Positions 8,845 to 18,010 of a stretch of DNA of 64,000 bases are shown piece after piece (the first letter of the stretch is position 1; each line of letters begins with the position of its first letter). Made by a program: the position numbers and the translations under genes. This DNA is from an uncultured Alphaproteobacteria bacterium (GTDB taxonomy: Bacteria > Pseudomonadota > Alphaproteobacteria > Geminicoccales > Geminicoccaceae), in assembly GCA_937926445.1 (NCBI GenBank), contig CALBAK010000006.1, forward strand, positions 1 through 64,000, read 5' to 3'. The notes under the pieces were generated by a model. The model searched no databases and was not told the origin of the DNA. It saw nothing but the letters and a program-made list of their open reading frames with translations.

Positions 8845-9719
8845 CGGTAGTGGATCCGACGGTCGAGGAAGCGGACCTGGGCGACCGAGATCGAGCCCAG
8901 GACCAGTAGCAGCACGACGGTGAGTGCTGCGGCGTAGCCCGTGTCCCAGAACCGGAACGCGGTCTCGTAGATGTAGAAGAGCAGGAGCGCGCTCGCATTG
9001 TCCGGTCCGCCCTGGGTCATCGCGACGACGTGGTCGACCACCCGGAAGGCGCCGATGAGCGCGTTGACCAGCACGAAGAGCGTGGTCGGCATGAGGAGCG
9101 GGAGTGCGACCCGGCGGAGATAGACGAAGTGCGAGGCGCCTTCGAGCCGCGCCGCCTCCTCGAGGACGGGTGGGATCGCCTGCAGGGCCGCCAAGTAGAA
9201 GATCATGAAGAAGCCGGCCTCCTTCCAGATCGTCACGACCATGACGCTCCAGAGCGCGGTGTCGCGCGAGCCCAAAAAATTGGTGTCGGGCAGGCCGAAA
9301 GCGGTCAAGATCTGGTTCAAGAGGCCGTAGCCGGGGGTGTAGAAGAAGAGCCAGATGTTGGCCGCGGCAACCATCGGCAGGACGGTCGGGGTGAAGTAGG
9401 CGAGCCTGACGAGGCCGCGGGCGCGAATCCGTTCGTTGACGAGGAGCGCCATGGCGAGGGCGAGCAGGATCGAGGTCGGGACGGTGATCAGCGCGTAGAG
9501 CAGGTTGTTCCAGATCACCTGCAGGAAGATCGGATCGTCCACCAGCATCCGCCGGTAATGGTCGAGGCCGACGAACTGCGACGGCCGGCGGCCCTTGGGG
9601 GTCGACCAGAAGCTGTCGAGGAAGGAGGCCAGGGCCGGCCAGTGGGTGAAGGCAGCGAGCAGGAGGCAGGCCGGCAGGGCCAGCAACCAACCGTAGATCG
9701 CCTGGATGCTCCGTTCCAC
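8841..9719 (-). CDS. Sugar/glycerol-phosphate-type ABC permease (UgpA/MalF-like)
   Basis: A 292-residue membrane protein. The N-terminus IYGWLLALPACLLLAAF is the first transmembrane helix. Family features include FVGLDHYRRM after the first periplasmic loop, YFTPTVLPMVAAANIW, the EAA loop LEEAARLEGASHFVYLRRV and TQGGPDNASALLLFYIYE. This last motif is diagnostic of UgpA-type permeases. It lies 39 bases downstream of the binding-protein gene and overlaps the second permease by four bases. Confidence 0.92.
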   Translation of the reverse strand: MERSIQAIYGWLLALPACLLLAAFTHWPALASFLDSFWSTPKGRRPSQFVGLDHYRRMLVDDPIFLQVIWNNLLYALITVPTSILLALAMALLVNERIRARGLVRLAYFTPTVLPMVAAANIWLFFYTPGYGLLNQILTAFGLPDTNFLGSRDTALWSVMVVTIWKEAGFFMIFYLAALQAIPPVLEEAARLEGASHFVYLRRVALPLLMPTTLFVLVNALIGAFRVVDHVVAMTQGGPDNASALLLFYIYETAFRFWDTGYAAALTVVLLLVLGSISVAQVRFLDRRIHYR

Positions 9720-9758
9720 CGAAGCGCGGGGAGCGGTCGCCCGCTCCCCTCCCCCGGC

Positions 9759-11075
9759 TCATCGGTAGGGGGCGAGGATACGCGTCGCCTCGGCCTGCGC
9801 GTCCTTCATCGCCTGGGCCGGGGTCTTGGCGAGGGTGAGGGCGGCCTGGAGCCCGTCGTTGAAGACCTTGGTCACACGCTGGTTCTCGTGGGTCGAGAGC
9901 TCCGCCTTGGCATATTGCAGCTGGTCGCGCGCGACCGTCGCGGGCGGGAACTCGGCGACGTACTTGCGCATCGCCTCGGTCTCCCAAGCGGCCGGGCTCG
10001 TGGCGACGTAGCCCGTGGCGATGCACCAGTCGGCGGCCATCTCGGGCGAGGTGAGCCAGCGCACGAAGCCGAGGGCGGCCTTCCGCTCGGCCTCGTTGGC
10101 CCGCTTGAAGATGAAGAGGTTGCCGCCCCCCGTGGGTGCGCCACGGCGCTTCCTGGCCGGGAGCATGGCGACGCCGAACGGGAAGGGGGCGTTGTTGCGG
10201 ACGTTGGTGAGGTTGCCGGTGGTGGTCCACATCATGGCCGTGCGGCGCTCGAAGAAGTCCTTGGGCGTGGTGCCCCATTCGATGATGCCGGGGGCCATGA
10301 CGCCGTGCTTGCGGGCGAGGTCGACCTGATACTGCAGCGCCTCGATCACTTCGGGCGTGTCGAAATAGACCTCGTTGCCGGCCTCGTTCATGAGGTGGCC
10401 GCCATTCTGGATCACGAGCCCGTGGAACAGCCAATAGGGGAAGCCGGAGGAAGGGATCTGGATCCCGTACTGGGTGACGTTGCCGGCCGCGTCGCGCTTG
10501 GTGAGCTTCTTCGCGAATTCGACCTGCTCGTCCCAGGTGGCGGGCGGCCGCTCGGGGTCGAGGCCGGCCTCGACGAAGGCCTGCTTGTTCCAGTAGAGGA
10601 CCGGCGTCGAGCGCTGGAAAGGGATGCCCCAGGTCTTGCCGTCGATCGCCCCGTTCTCGAGGAAGGCCGGGTAGAAGCTGCGCATCCAAGCGCGGTCGGC
10701 CTCGCTCGAGACGAGCTCGTCGAAGGGGACGATCGCGTCCTCGTCGTAGAGGGTGAAGGTGTCGACCGCGAGCAGGACCGCGAGATGGGGCGGGTTGCCG
10801 CCCTTGAGGGCGGTCAGGGTCTTGGTCATCGTGTCCTGGTAGCTGCCGGTGTAAACCGGCTCGATCACCACCCCCGGGTTCAGTTCCGAATAGCGCTTGG
10901 CGTAGCCGTCGACGATCTTGGTGATCGGCCCGCCCACCGCGATCGGGTAGTAGAAGGTGAGCTTGACCTCGGTCGACCGGGCCGGCCGGCCGCCGAGGAC
11001 GGTCCCGCCGATCGCTGTGGCTCCGCCGATCGCCGCCGCCCCGAGGGCGGTGAATCCACGCCGCGTCACGCGCAT
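9759..11075 (-). CDS. ABC importer periplasmic binding protein (UgpB-like, extracellular family 1)
   Basis: A 438-residue substrate-binding protein. The N-terminus MRVTRRGFTALGAAAIGG is a twin-arginine-type export signal. Motifs of extracellular solute-binding family 1 include GSYQDTMTKTLTALKGG, PPHLAVLLAVDT, IPFQRSTPVLYWNKQAF and a C-terminal QAMKDAQAEATRILAPYR. The YNTGS/YTGSYQ pattern and overall length are close to UgpB, the glycerol-3-phosphate/phosphodiester binding protein. The exact ligand remains uncertain, since the best-conserved residues are structural. It follows the ATPase gene by 29 bases. Confidence 0.9.
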   Translation of the reverse strand: MRVTRRGFTALGAAAIGGATAIGGTVLGGRPARSTEVKLTFYYPIAVGGPITKIVDGYAKRYSELNPGVVIEPVYTGSYQDTMTKTLTALKGGNPPHLAVLLAVDTFTLYDEDAIVPFDELVSSEADRAWMRSFYPAFLENGAIDGKTWGIPFQRSTPVLYWNKQAFVEAGLDPERPPATWDEQVEFAKKLTKRDAAGNVTQYGIQIPSSGFPYWLFHGLVIQNGGHLMNEAGNEVYFDTPEVIEALQYQVDLARKHGVMAPGIIEWGTTPKDFFERRTAMMWTTTGNLTNVRNNAPFPFGVAMLPARKRRGAPTGGGNLFIFKRANEAERKAALGFVRWLTSPEMAADWCIATGYVATSPAAWETEAMRKYVAEFPPATVARDQLQYAKAELSTHENQRVTKVFNDGLQAALTLAKTPAQAMKDAQAEATRILAPYR

Positions 11076-11104
11076 CGTCTCGCTCCCTTCCGCTCGCTAG
11101 CCGC

Positions 11105-12157
<1,053 letters not shown>

Positions 12158-12461
12158 GGTCTTCCCCGTTACTGGCGCGCGAGCGAGGCCTAGGCGATCG
12201 CCTTCCGTCGAGCAAGCCGGGCCCGGTCCGAGGCGGGCTCCGGCAGAGTGGGGGTCGAGGCCGGCGGGGTCGCAGCGACGACGTCGGCGGTCGCCGTCGG
12301 TCCCCGAGAAAACCTCCCTTCCTCGCCCCGGGATCGGGACCTCGCTCCTGATTCGGCGCCCTCGAGGGGAGGTCCGGCGGCGGACATCGGGATCGCCGAG
12401 CCCGATGGGCTCGCTGTTGCCGGAACGAGCGCCCCGGCCGGGGCCGGTCGGCGGCGAAAGC
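12158..12461. other. intergenic stretch, no gene supported
   Basis: About 300 bases between the start of the importer ATPase gene and the original end of the YcgN-like pseudogene, both on the minus strand. Open frames here are high-GC shadows without domains. It should contain the promoter of the importer operon, but I cannot point to a convincing -35/-10 pair. Confidence 0.5.
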
Positions 12462-12944
12462 TCAGCGGCGGTCCCGCTCGGCCAGGGCTTCCTCTGCCCA
12501 GTCGACCTCTTCCTCGCTCACGAGCTCGCCGCGCATGGAGGGACCGCGGATTTGCACGGCCTCGGGGTCGCCGCAGACCAGGTGATGCTACTCGGGGAGG
12601 CAGACCCCGAAGGCGACGAGCCGATAGGCGCAGCTCCGAAGCAGCCAGGAGAGGGCTCGGATGTTCTCGGGCGTCAGCGCCACACAGTCGGGGACCCGCA
12701 CGTGACGGTCGGCATAGTGGCGGCAGCGATGGGTGCAGAGGTCGAGCAGCCGGCAGGCCACGTCGGAGAGCGCCGTCTCGCCGGTGTCCGGGTCCTCGAC
12801 ACGGATCTGGTAGCAGAGGCCGCAACCGTCGCAGAGCTCCTCCCACTCGGCCGGGCTCAGGGCCGCGAGCGCCTTGGTGCGCCAGAAGCCGGGCTCGAGC
12901 CCGGCTTCCAGTGACAGGTGATCTGGGGCGCAGCTGCGCGTCAA
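12462..12944 (-). pseudogene. UPF0260/YcgN-like Cys-cluster protein broken by in-frame TAG
   Basis: The frame reads a YcgN-family protein: FWRTKALAALSPAEWEELCDGCG, here given only as family landmarks WEELCDGCG, DVACRLLDL, RVPDCVALTPENIRAL and SCAYRLVA. The frame meets a TAG at 12588-12590 where relatives have a Trp in LPxWHPLVSGDP. The same frame continues as HHLVCGDPEAVQIRGPSM and then RGELVSEEEVDWAEEAL to a natural TGA at 12462-12464. A single TGG-to-TAG change therefore truncates it. The first Cys cluster reads CGLCY where relatives have CGKCC, so a conserved Cys is also lost, along with other usually invariant positions. The TTG start overlaps the stop of the upstream fused cytochrome gene by four bases. 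Function of the family is unknown; the Cys cluster suggests metal or Fe-S binding. Confidence 0.8.
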
Positions 12945-14077
12945 CGGCTTACCTGCAGGCCGGTGAGCCAGGCGAGGATCGCCTTCAGGTCCTCCTCGCT
13001 GGCGGTGTCCTTCCAGGCCGGCATGACGAGACCCGACTGGGTCTGCAACCGGCCCTCGCGGACCGCCTGCCAGTAGGCTTCGGTCCAGCCCGTGCGGTAG
13101 CGGATCTTCATCCGCCGCAGATCGCGCGGCTTGTCGGGGCCGACTGCTTCGGGCCCGTGGCAGTGGGCGCAGCCCAGGACCGAGTTGAAGAGCTCGCGGC
13201 CTCGCTCGGCGATCGCCTGGAGGTCGTCCGCGGCCGGCGCTTCGGCTGCGACCCTGACGATGCCCGGGGCGACGGCCGGCGCGATCGAACCCTGCCGCTC
13301 CGCGCTCGCTGGCAGCCAGTTCCAGACGATGCGACCGTCCTGGCGCAGACCGTAGTCGCGGGCGATCGCCGCGATCTCGTCACGCATGCCGCGCAACAGC
13401 TCCTCGAGCCGGTCGCGCAGAGGCTTGTTGGCACGGGCGACGCCGGCTGCCGAGCGCCAGCGCAGCCGCGGTCCGTCGACCGCCACGATCGTGAAGCGAC
13501 GGCCGGTTTCCCGCTCGATCCAGGGGACGGGGGCTTCCCAGACGAAGGCGGCATCGACCTCGCCGCGGGCGAGCGCGCGAAGCGCCTCTTCGGGCTCGCG
13601 GAAGGTCACGGGCCCGACGCCGTCGAGGGTGGCGAGCGCATTCTGCGCTTCGCTGTTGAAGGCGACCGCGACGCGTCGGCCGCGCAGCTCTTCGATCGCA
13701 CCGACCGAGTTTCCCTCGGGCAGAACGAGCACGTAGCCGAGCTCGAGGAGAGGTCCCGCCACCAGCAGGCGCGGCCCCATGAGGCCCTTCACGTCGGGCA
13801 CGCCGAGCATGACGTCGCAGCGGTCGGCCAAGAGCGTCAGGCGGATGGCGCGTTTGCCGAGGTCGGTCGGCCACCAGTAGACCTGGAACGGCCGGTCGAG
13901 GGCGCGCGCCAGGCGCTCGCCGACCTCGTAATAGACCCCGTGCCGCTCACCCGCGACCATGCTCAAGGGCGGCGTGTCGGGATCGAGGCAGACGCGGAAC
14001 GGCTCGGTGGCGACCGCCTCGGCGAGGGGGGCGAGAAAGAGAAAGGCGGCGGTGAAAAGGAACGGGAGGCGTCGCAA
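12941..14077 (-). CDS. MoxJ/XoxJ-like binding protein fused to cytochrome c
   Basis: A 378-residue periplasmic protein with signal peptide (residues 1-23, ending AEAVA). Residues of about 25-255 form a family-3 solute-binding-type domain (FRVCLDPDTPPLSM, ELRGRRVAVAFNSEAQ, ARGEVDAAFVWEAPV) like the MoxJ/XoxJ proteins of quinoprotein dehydrogenase operons. The C-terminal 100 residues are a c-type cytochrome with the heme site CAHCH at 303-307 and a probable axial Met in GLVMPAW near 352. MoxJ-like proteins are thought to help assemble or activate the dehydrogenase, and the cytochrome accepts its electrons. Here both are one polypeptide. It lies 57 bases downstream of the PQQ dehydrogenase, separated by a strong hairpin. 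Confidence 0.85.
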   Translation of the reverse strand: MRRLPFLFTAAFLFLAPLAEAVATEPFRVCLDPDTPPLSMVAGERHGVYYEVGERLARALDRPFQVYWWPTDLGKRAIRLTLLADRCDVMLGVPDVKGLMGPRLLVAGPLLELGYVLVLPEGNSVGAIEELRGRRVAVAFNSEAQNALATLDGVGPVTFREPEEALRALARGEVDAAFVWEAPVPWIERETGRRFTIVAVDGPRLRWRSAAGVARANKPLRDRLEELLRGMRDEIAAIARDYGLRQDGRIVWNWLPASAERQGSIAPAVAPGIVRVAAEAPAADDLQAIAERGRELFNSVLGCAHCHGPEAVGPDKPRDLRRMKIRYRTGWTEAYWQAVREGRLQTQSGLVMPAWKDTASEEDLKAILAWLTGLQVSR

Positions 14078-14099
14078 GGGGGCGTCTCCGGGGACCGGG

Positions 14100-14126
14100 G
14101 ACGGGCGGTCCCTCGGACCGCCCGTC
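14100..14126 (-). terminator. 12-bp GC stem-loop between PQQ dehydrogenase and fused cytochrome
   Basis: GACGGGCGGTCC at 14100-14111 pairs perfectly with GGACCGCCCGTC at 14115-14126 around a CTC loop. No T-run follows on the minus strand, so it may attenuate rather than end transcription. Such stems between a highly expressed dehydrogenase and its downstream partners can set unequal transcript levels; that role is inferred. Confidence 0.55.
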
Positions 14127-14134
14127 CTGCAGGA

Positions 14135-15838
14135 TCACTCGAGGGTGAAAGCGAACAGCATGCCCGCCGTCGGCTGGGCGTCGATCATCTTGCGGCCGAT
14201 ATCACCCAAGAAGCCCGGAATGGTCTCCGAACGGCCGACCGCGACGACGACGTACTGCTTGCCGCCGACCTCGTAGGTCGACGGGCCGGCATGGATGCCG
14301 GAGCCGAGCTGCTTCTTCCAGAGCACCTCGCCGGTCTTGGCGTCAACGGCGCGGAACTCGCCTTCGTAGTTCCCTGCGAAGACGAGACCGCCTGCGGTCG
14401 CTAGGGCACCCCCGTTGAAGGGCCACTTCTCCTGGATGCTCCACACCTTCTTGCGGGCGACCGGATCCCAGGCGATCAGCTCGCCGAGGTAGCCGCCGGG
14501 CCCGGGCTTCGTCGGGAAGTCCTTGCCGAGGTAGAAGGAGCCACGCTTGTACTCGACCTCGCTGTCCTCCATGTCCATGCAGAGGTTGTTGGCCGGGATG
14601 TAGACGAGCTTGGTCTGCGGGCTCCAGGCCATCGGCATCCAGTTTTTGCCGCCGATCAGATTCGGGCAGATGTCGGTGGCCTTCTTTTTGAGCCCGGGCC
14701 GTTTCGCCGGATCCTCGATCGGCCGCTGGGCGGCCAGATCGTAGCCCTTGGCCCAGTTGGTCGGCACGAAGGTGTCGGCCGACAGGGCCTTGCCGGTGGT
14801 GCGGTCGAGCACGAAGAAGAAGCCATTGCGATCGGCCTTGAGGCCGACCGGATCGGGCTTGCCGTCACCCGTGACGTCGATGTCGACGAGAACGAGTTCG
14901 TTGACGCCGTCGTAGTCCCAAGCGTCGTGCGGCGTGCCCTGGAAGCCCCAGACGATCTTGCCGTCGTCGGGATTCACGGCGATCGTCGCGGCGGTCCATT
15001 TGTTCGTGTATTGTCCGTAATCGGAAGTGTTGGGGCCGCGGACGTGGGCGGCCCAGGGGGCCGGGTTCGAGGTGCCGAAATAGGCGAGGTTGCGCTCCGG
15101 GTCGTAAGAGGCGACGAGCCAGACGGTGCCACCGCCGTGCTTCCAGGAATCGCCCTTCCACGACTCGTTGCCGGGCTCGCCCGGACCCGGCACGGTCCAG
15201 GTCTTCCAGCGCTCCTTGCCGGTCTTCTTGTCGAAAGCCACGATGTAGCCGCGAGCGCCGTACTCGCCGCCACCGAAGCCGGTGATCACGAGGTCCTTCA
15301 CGACCAGCGGCGGGGAAGTGATCACCGAACCCTGCTTGTAGTCGACCACGTCGGCGGTCCAAACCTCTTCGCCGGTCTTGGCGTCGAGGGCGGTCAGGGC
15401 CCCGTCGAGCCGGCCGACGAAGAGGAGACCGTCGCTGTAGGCGGCTCCGCGGTTGACGACGCCGCAGCAGGCGTATTGCTGTACACCAGCCGGCATCTCG
15501 AGGTCGACCTTCCAGCGGATCGCGCCGGTGGCCGCGTCGAGCGCCATCACGTGCTGGGGCCCGTTGGCGCTCGTCACGAACAGCGTGTCACCGACGACGA
15601 GCGGGGTGCTCTCCTGACCGAAGGCATTGCCGAGCGAGCGCGCCCAGGCGAAGGAGAGCTTCTTGACGTTGTCGCGGTTGATCTGAGCGAGCTCGCTGTA
15701 ATGCCACTTCTGGTAGTTGCCGCCGTACATCGGCCATCCGGTGTCTGCGGCTCGGGCCGTCACGGCGGCGCCGAGCGCTCCGGCGGCACAGCCGGCCAGA
15801 AGTGTACGTCGTAACAGCATGCGTGCGTCGATTCGCAT
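14135..15838 (-). CDS. PQQ-dependent alcohol dehydrogenase, ExaF/PedH-like, predicted lanthanide type
   Basis: A 567-residue quinoprotein. The signal peptide MRIDARMLLRRTLLAGCA ends near TARA (residue 30). The vicinal disulfide pair is C124-C125 (YACCGVVNRG). The active site reads PHDAWDYDGVNE, with catalytic Asp308 and a second Asp310. In this family Asp two residues after the catalytic Asp marks lanthanide-binding enzymes, while calcium enzymes have Ala or Ser there. DRNGFFFVLDRTTGK and GGKNWMPMAWSP resemble ethanol-type ExaA/ExaF more than methanol-type XoxF. It oxidises primary alcohols (and possibly aldehydes) in the periplasm and passes electrons to cytochrome c. The start chosen has a purine-rich GGGGGG upstream; an earlier in-frame start would precede the signal peptide by 22 residues. 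Confidence 0.9.
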   Translation of the reverse strand: MRIDARMLLRRTLLAGCAAGALGAAVTARAADTGWPMYGGNYQKWHYSELAQINRDNVKKLSFAWARSLGNAFGQESTPLVVGDTLFVTSANGPQHVMALDAATGAIRWKVDLEMPAGVQQYACCGVVNRGAAYSDGLLFVGRLDGALTALDAKTGEEVWTADVVDYKQGSVITSPPLVVKDLVITGFGGGEYGARGYIVAFDKKTGKERWKTWTVPGPGEPGNESWKGDSWKHGGGTVWLVASYDPERNLAYFGTSNPAPWAAHVRGPNTSDYGQYTNKWTAATIAVNPDDGKIVWGFQGTPHDAWDYDGVNELVLVDIDVTGDGKPDPVGLKADRNGFFFVLDRTTGKALSADTFVPTNWAKGYDLAAQRPIEDPAKRPGLKKKATDICPNLIGGKNWMPMAWSPQTKLVYIPANNLCMDMEDSEVEYKRGSFYLGKDFPTKPGPGGYLGELIAWDPVARKKVWSIQEKWPFNGGALATAGGLVFAGNYEGEFRAVDAKTGEVLWKKQLGSGIHAGPSTYEVGGKQYVVVAVGRSETIPGFLGDIGRKMIDAQPTAGMLFAFTLE

Positions 15839-15944
15839 CGTGCCCCCCTCTTCGGCGCATGGCAGCCATGCGCCTCCTGTCGCCGAGGCCCGACCGTCTG
15901 TCAACGGCCCTGCGACCGGCCGTCCCGCCGACGGCGAGGATGGT

Positions 15945-16781
15945 TCAGCGGCGCCAGCGCTCGACGCGCCGGGCGAGCGGCTCGAGGCCGGCCCATTCGA
16001 CGAGTTGGACGATGGCGACGAAAGCGAGTGCGTAGGCCAAAATGGTGGCCACGTCGAAGAGCTGGAAAGCGGTGTGGATCTGGAAACCGACCCCGTTCGG
16101 CCGACCGAGGAGTTCGACGACTAGCACGATCTTCCACACGAGCGCGAGGCCCGAGCGGGCGGCGGCCAGGAGATAGGGAGCGAGCTGGGGCAGGACGAGA
16201 TGCGCGAGGACGCGGCCACGCGGCACGGCGAAAGCCTGCGCCATCTCGAGGAGACCCTTGTCGAGGGCGCGGGCCCCCTCGCGCACCGTGACCGCGACGT
16301 TCGGAATCTTGTTGAGCGCGACGGCGGTGATCGCGGCGGCCTCGATCAGGCCGATCCAGATGTAGCAGAGTACGATCGTGACGAGGGCGGGCATGTTGAG
16401 GGCGAGAAGGAGCCAGGGGCGGCCGAACTCGTCGGCGGGCGCGAGCCGACCCATGAGGATGCCCACCGCGGTGCCCACGGCCATGGCGATCGCGAAGCTC
16501 GCCGCGACGCGAGCGAGGGTGGCGGCGAGGTGGTGCAGGAGCTCGCCGGCGGCCAACTCCCGGACGCCCGCCTCGAAGACCGCGAGCGGGCCCGGTAGGG
16601 TTCGCGGCGCTTCGGCGAGCGCGGCGGCGGCGGCCCAGAGCCCGATCAGGACGAGGAAGGAGGCGAGCGGCAGGAACCGCCGCGACCGCGAGCCGAGCGG
16701 CGGCGCGGAGGGGGCCGGGGCGCTCGGGAGCGCCGCGCCCTCGAGGCCGGCTTCACCAGACAAGCGGCCAGAACGTGCCAT
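15945..16781 (-). CDS. NitT/TauT-type ABC permease in the PQQ operon
   Basis: A 278-residue permease with about six transmembrane segments (LASFLVLIGLWAAAAAL; FAIAMAVGTAVGILMGRLA; LVTIVLCYIWIGLIEAAAI; a C-terminal ILAYALAFVAIVQLVEW). The EAA-like loop LLEMAQAFAVPRGRVLAHLV followed by LPQLAPYLLAAARSG places it in the SsuC/TauC/NrtB group. The ATG at 16781 overlaps the end of the upstream binding-protein gene by 29 bases. A matching ATP-binding subunit is not found anywhere nearby, unlike usual operons. In quinoprotein clusters such transporters are suspected of moving substrate, cofactor or metal; the cargo here is unknown. Confidence 0.85.
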   Translation of the reverse strand: MARSGRLSGEAGLEGAALPSAPAPSAPPLGSRSRRFLPLASFLVLIGLWAAAAALAEAPRTLPGPLAVFEAGVRELAAGELLHHLAATLARVAASFAIAMAVGTAVGILMGRLAPADEFGRPWLLLALNMPALVTIVLCYIWIGLIEAAAITAVALNKIPNVAVTVREGARALDKGLLEMAQAFAVPRGRVLAHLVLPQLAPYLLAAARSGLALVWKIVLVVELLGRPNGVGFQIHTAFQLFDVATILAYALAFVAIVQLVEWAGLEPLARRVERWRR

Positions 16782-17742
16782 CGGGCAGGCTCTTGGCTTT
16801 GCCGACGAGCTTCTCGCCGCCGAGCTCGGCGAGGACGGCGAAGAGCTTGGCGGCGGCCTGCCGCTCGGCTTCGCCCCAGCTCGCGACGATCCCCTCGCGG
16901 TAGCGCTGCCGGAGCGTCCGGAAGGTCGACTCGTCCTCGGCACGGGTGAGGGGTCGCAACTTCTCCCATTCGGCGTCGCTCTCTTTCATGATGGCCTTGG
17001 CGGCGCGAGAGGCGCGCGAAAAGGCGGCGATCCGCTCCGGGTTGGCCTTGGCCCAGCCCTCTTTAAAGATGTAGCCGAGCTGCGGGGTGGTGGGCGGCAC
17101 ACCGAGGGCGGCCATGGCGTCGGCCACACCCAAGAGCCGGGTCATGCCGCGGGCCTCGAGGCGGGCGGCGAAGGGCCAATAGGTCAGCACCGCGTCGAGC
17201 TCGCCCGAAGCGAGTTTCTCGGAGAGGAGCGGCGGCGCGCCGAACACCGGGCTCGCCGCACTCGCGAGCTCGAGGCCGGCCTCGCGCCGGGCCAGGCCCT
17301 GTAGGATGAGCCAGCTCTTGTCGAGCGCGCCGCCGGCCACGCCGAGCTTCTTGCCGGCGAGATCGGCGAGCTTGGTGATGCCGCGATCCGGCCGGACGAC
17401 GAGCGCGCCCACGGCGCTCGAATAGGGCAGGAAGCTCACCGCGACACCCTCGGCGCGTTGGCGCGCGACCCAGAGCCAATCCTCGACCACGATGTCGACC
17501 GCATCGCCCATGAAGGCGATCGAGGCGGCGTCGTTGGCGGCGAATTCCTGGACTTGGAGGGTGAAGCCCTCCTTGGCGTCGAGACCGTGGCGTTTGACGA
17601 CGTCCAGCTCCCAGCTCACCGTTCCGAAGCGCAGCACGCCCGCGCGTATCGTACCGAATTCGGCCGCCGCGAGCGACGCCGGGCCGAAGGCGGCGAGCAG
17701 CACGACGGGAAAGAAGAAGCGACGGAACACCGAACGGAACAT
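16753..17742 (-). CDS. NitT/TauT-type periplasmic binding protein in the PQQ operon
   Basis: A 329-residue protein starting MFRSVFRRFFFPVVLLAAF with a Sec signal peptide ending ASLAAAEF. It has the family pattern GTVSWELDVVKRHGLDAKEGF, followed by VQEFAANDAASIAFMGDAVD, GVAGGALDKSW and GELDAVLTYWPFAARLEA. Relatives bind nitrate, sulfonates, taurine or thiamine-precursor-like ligands, and a subgroup is encoded beside PQQ alcohol dehydrogenases. It is the first gene of the minus arm and diverges from the cupredoxin-like gene across a 268-base region. A longer frame would add 16 residues before the signal peptide and is not preferred. Confidence 0.85.
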   Translation of the reverse strand: MFRSVFRRFFFPVVLLAAFGPASLAAAEFGTIRAGVLRFGTVSWELDVVKRHGLDAKEGFTLQVQEFAANDAASIAFMGDAVDIVVEDWLWVARQRAEGVAVSFLPYSSAVGALVVRPDRGITKLADLAGKKLGVAGGALDKSWLILQGLARREAGLELASAASPVFGAPPLLSEKLASGELDAVLTYWPFAARLEARGMTRLLGVADAMAALGVPPTTPQLGYIFKEGWAKANPERIAAFSRASRAAKAIMKESDAEWEKLRPLTRAEDESTFRTLRQRYREGIVASWGEAERQAAAKLFAVLAELGGEKLVGKAKSLPDGTFWPLVW

Positions 17743-17963
17743 CGCGGGCGCCTCCCCCTCGCACGGATCAGCGATCAGATGATCCGCCACCGCTCCAGTG
17801 ACAAGGGCCGTTCACCGTGCCGTCTCTCCTTCGATCGACAATCCCCCTCGGAGTTCTCGCCGCGAACGACCGAAACCGCGAGCGGGCAGCGAAGCACCGG
17901 TCCGGGCGGTAGGCCGGCCGCGTGCAGCCCCGTGTCTTGACAGGCAACCAAATTGCCGCTTAT

Positions 17964-17979
17964 CGCTCTCATAAGAGCG
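17964..17979. repeat. Inverted repeat upstream of cupredoxin-like gene
   Basis: CGCTCT at 17964-17969 and AGAGCG at 17974-17979 are separated by CATA. The element lies 31 bases before the cupredoxin start in the divergent region between the two PQQ arms, a plausible place for an operator. It is short, so chance is possible. Confidence 0.35.
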
Positions 17980-18010
17980 GCTTCGGTGGCGGCCGAGAAA
18001 GGGAGGGGCG

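Noticed and set aside
12588-12590. Stop in the YcgN-like gene read as a recoded amino acid
   Set aside because: The codon is TAG, not TGA, so selenocysteine is excluded. Pyrrolysine would need PylS/PylT and is very unlikely at a Trp site.
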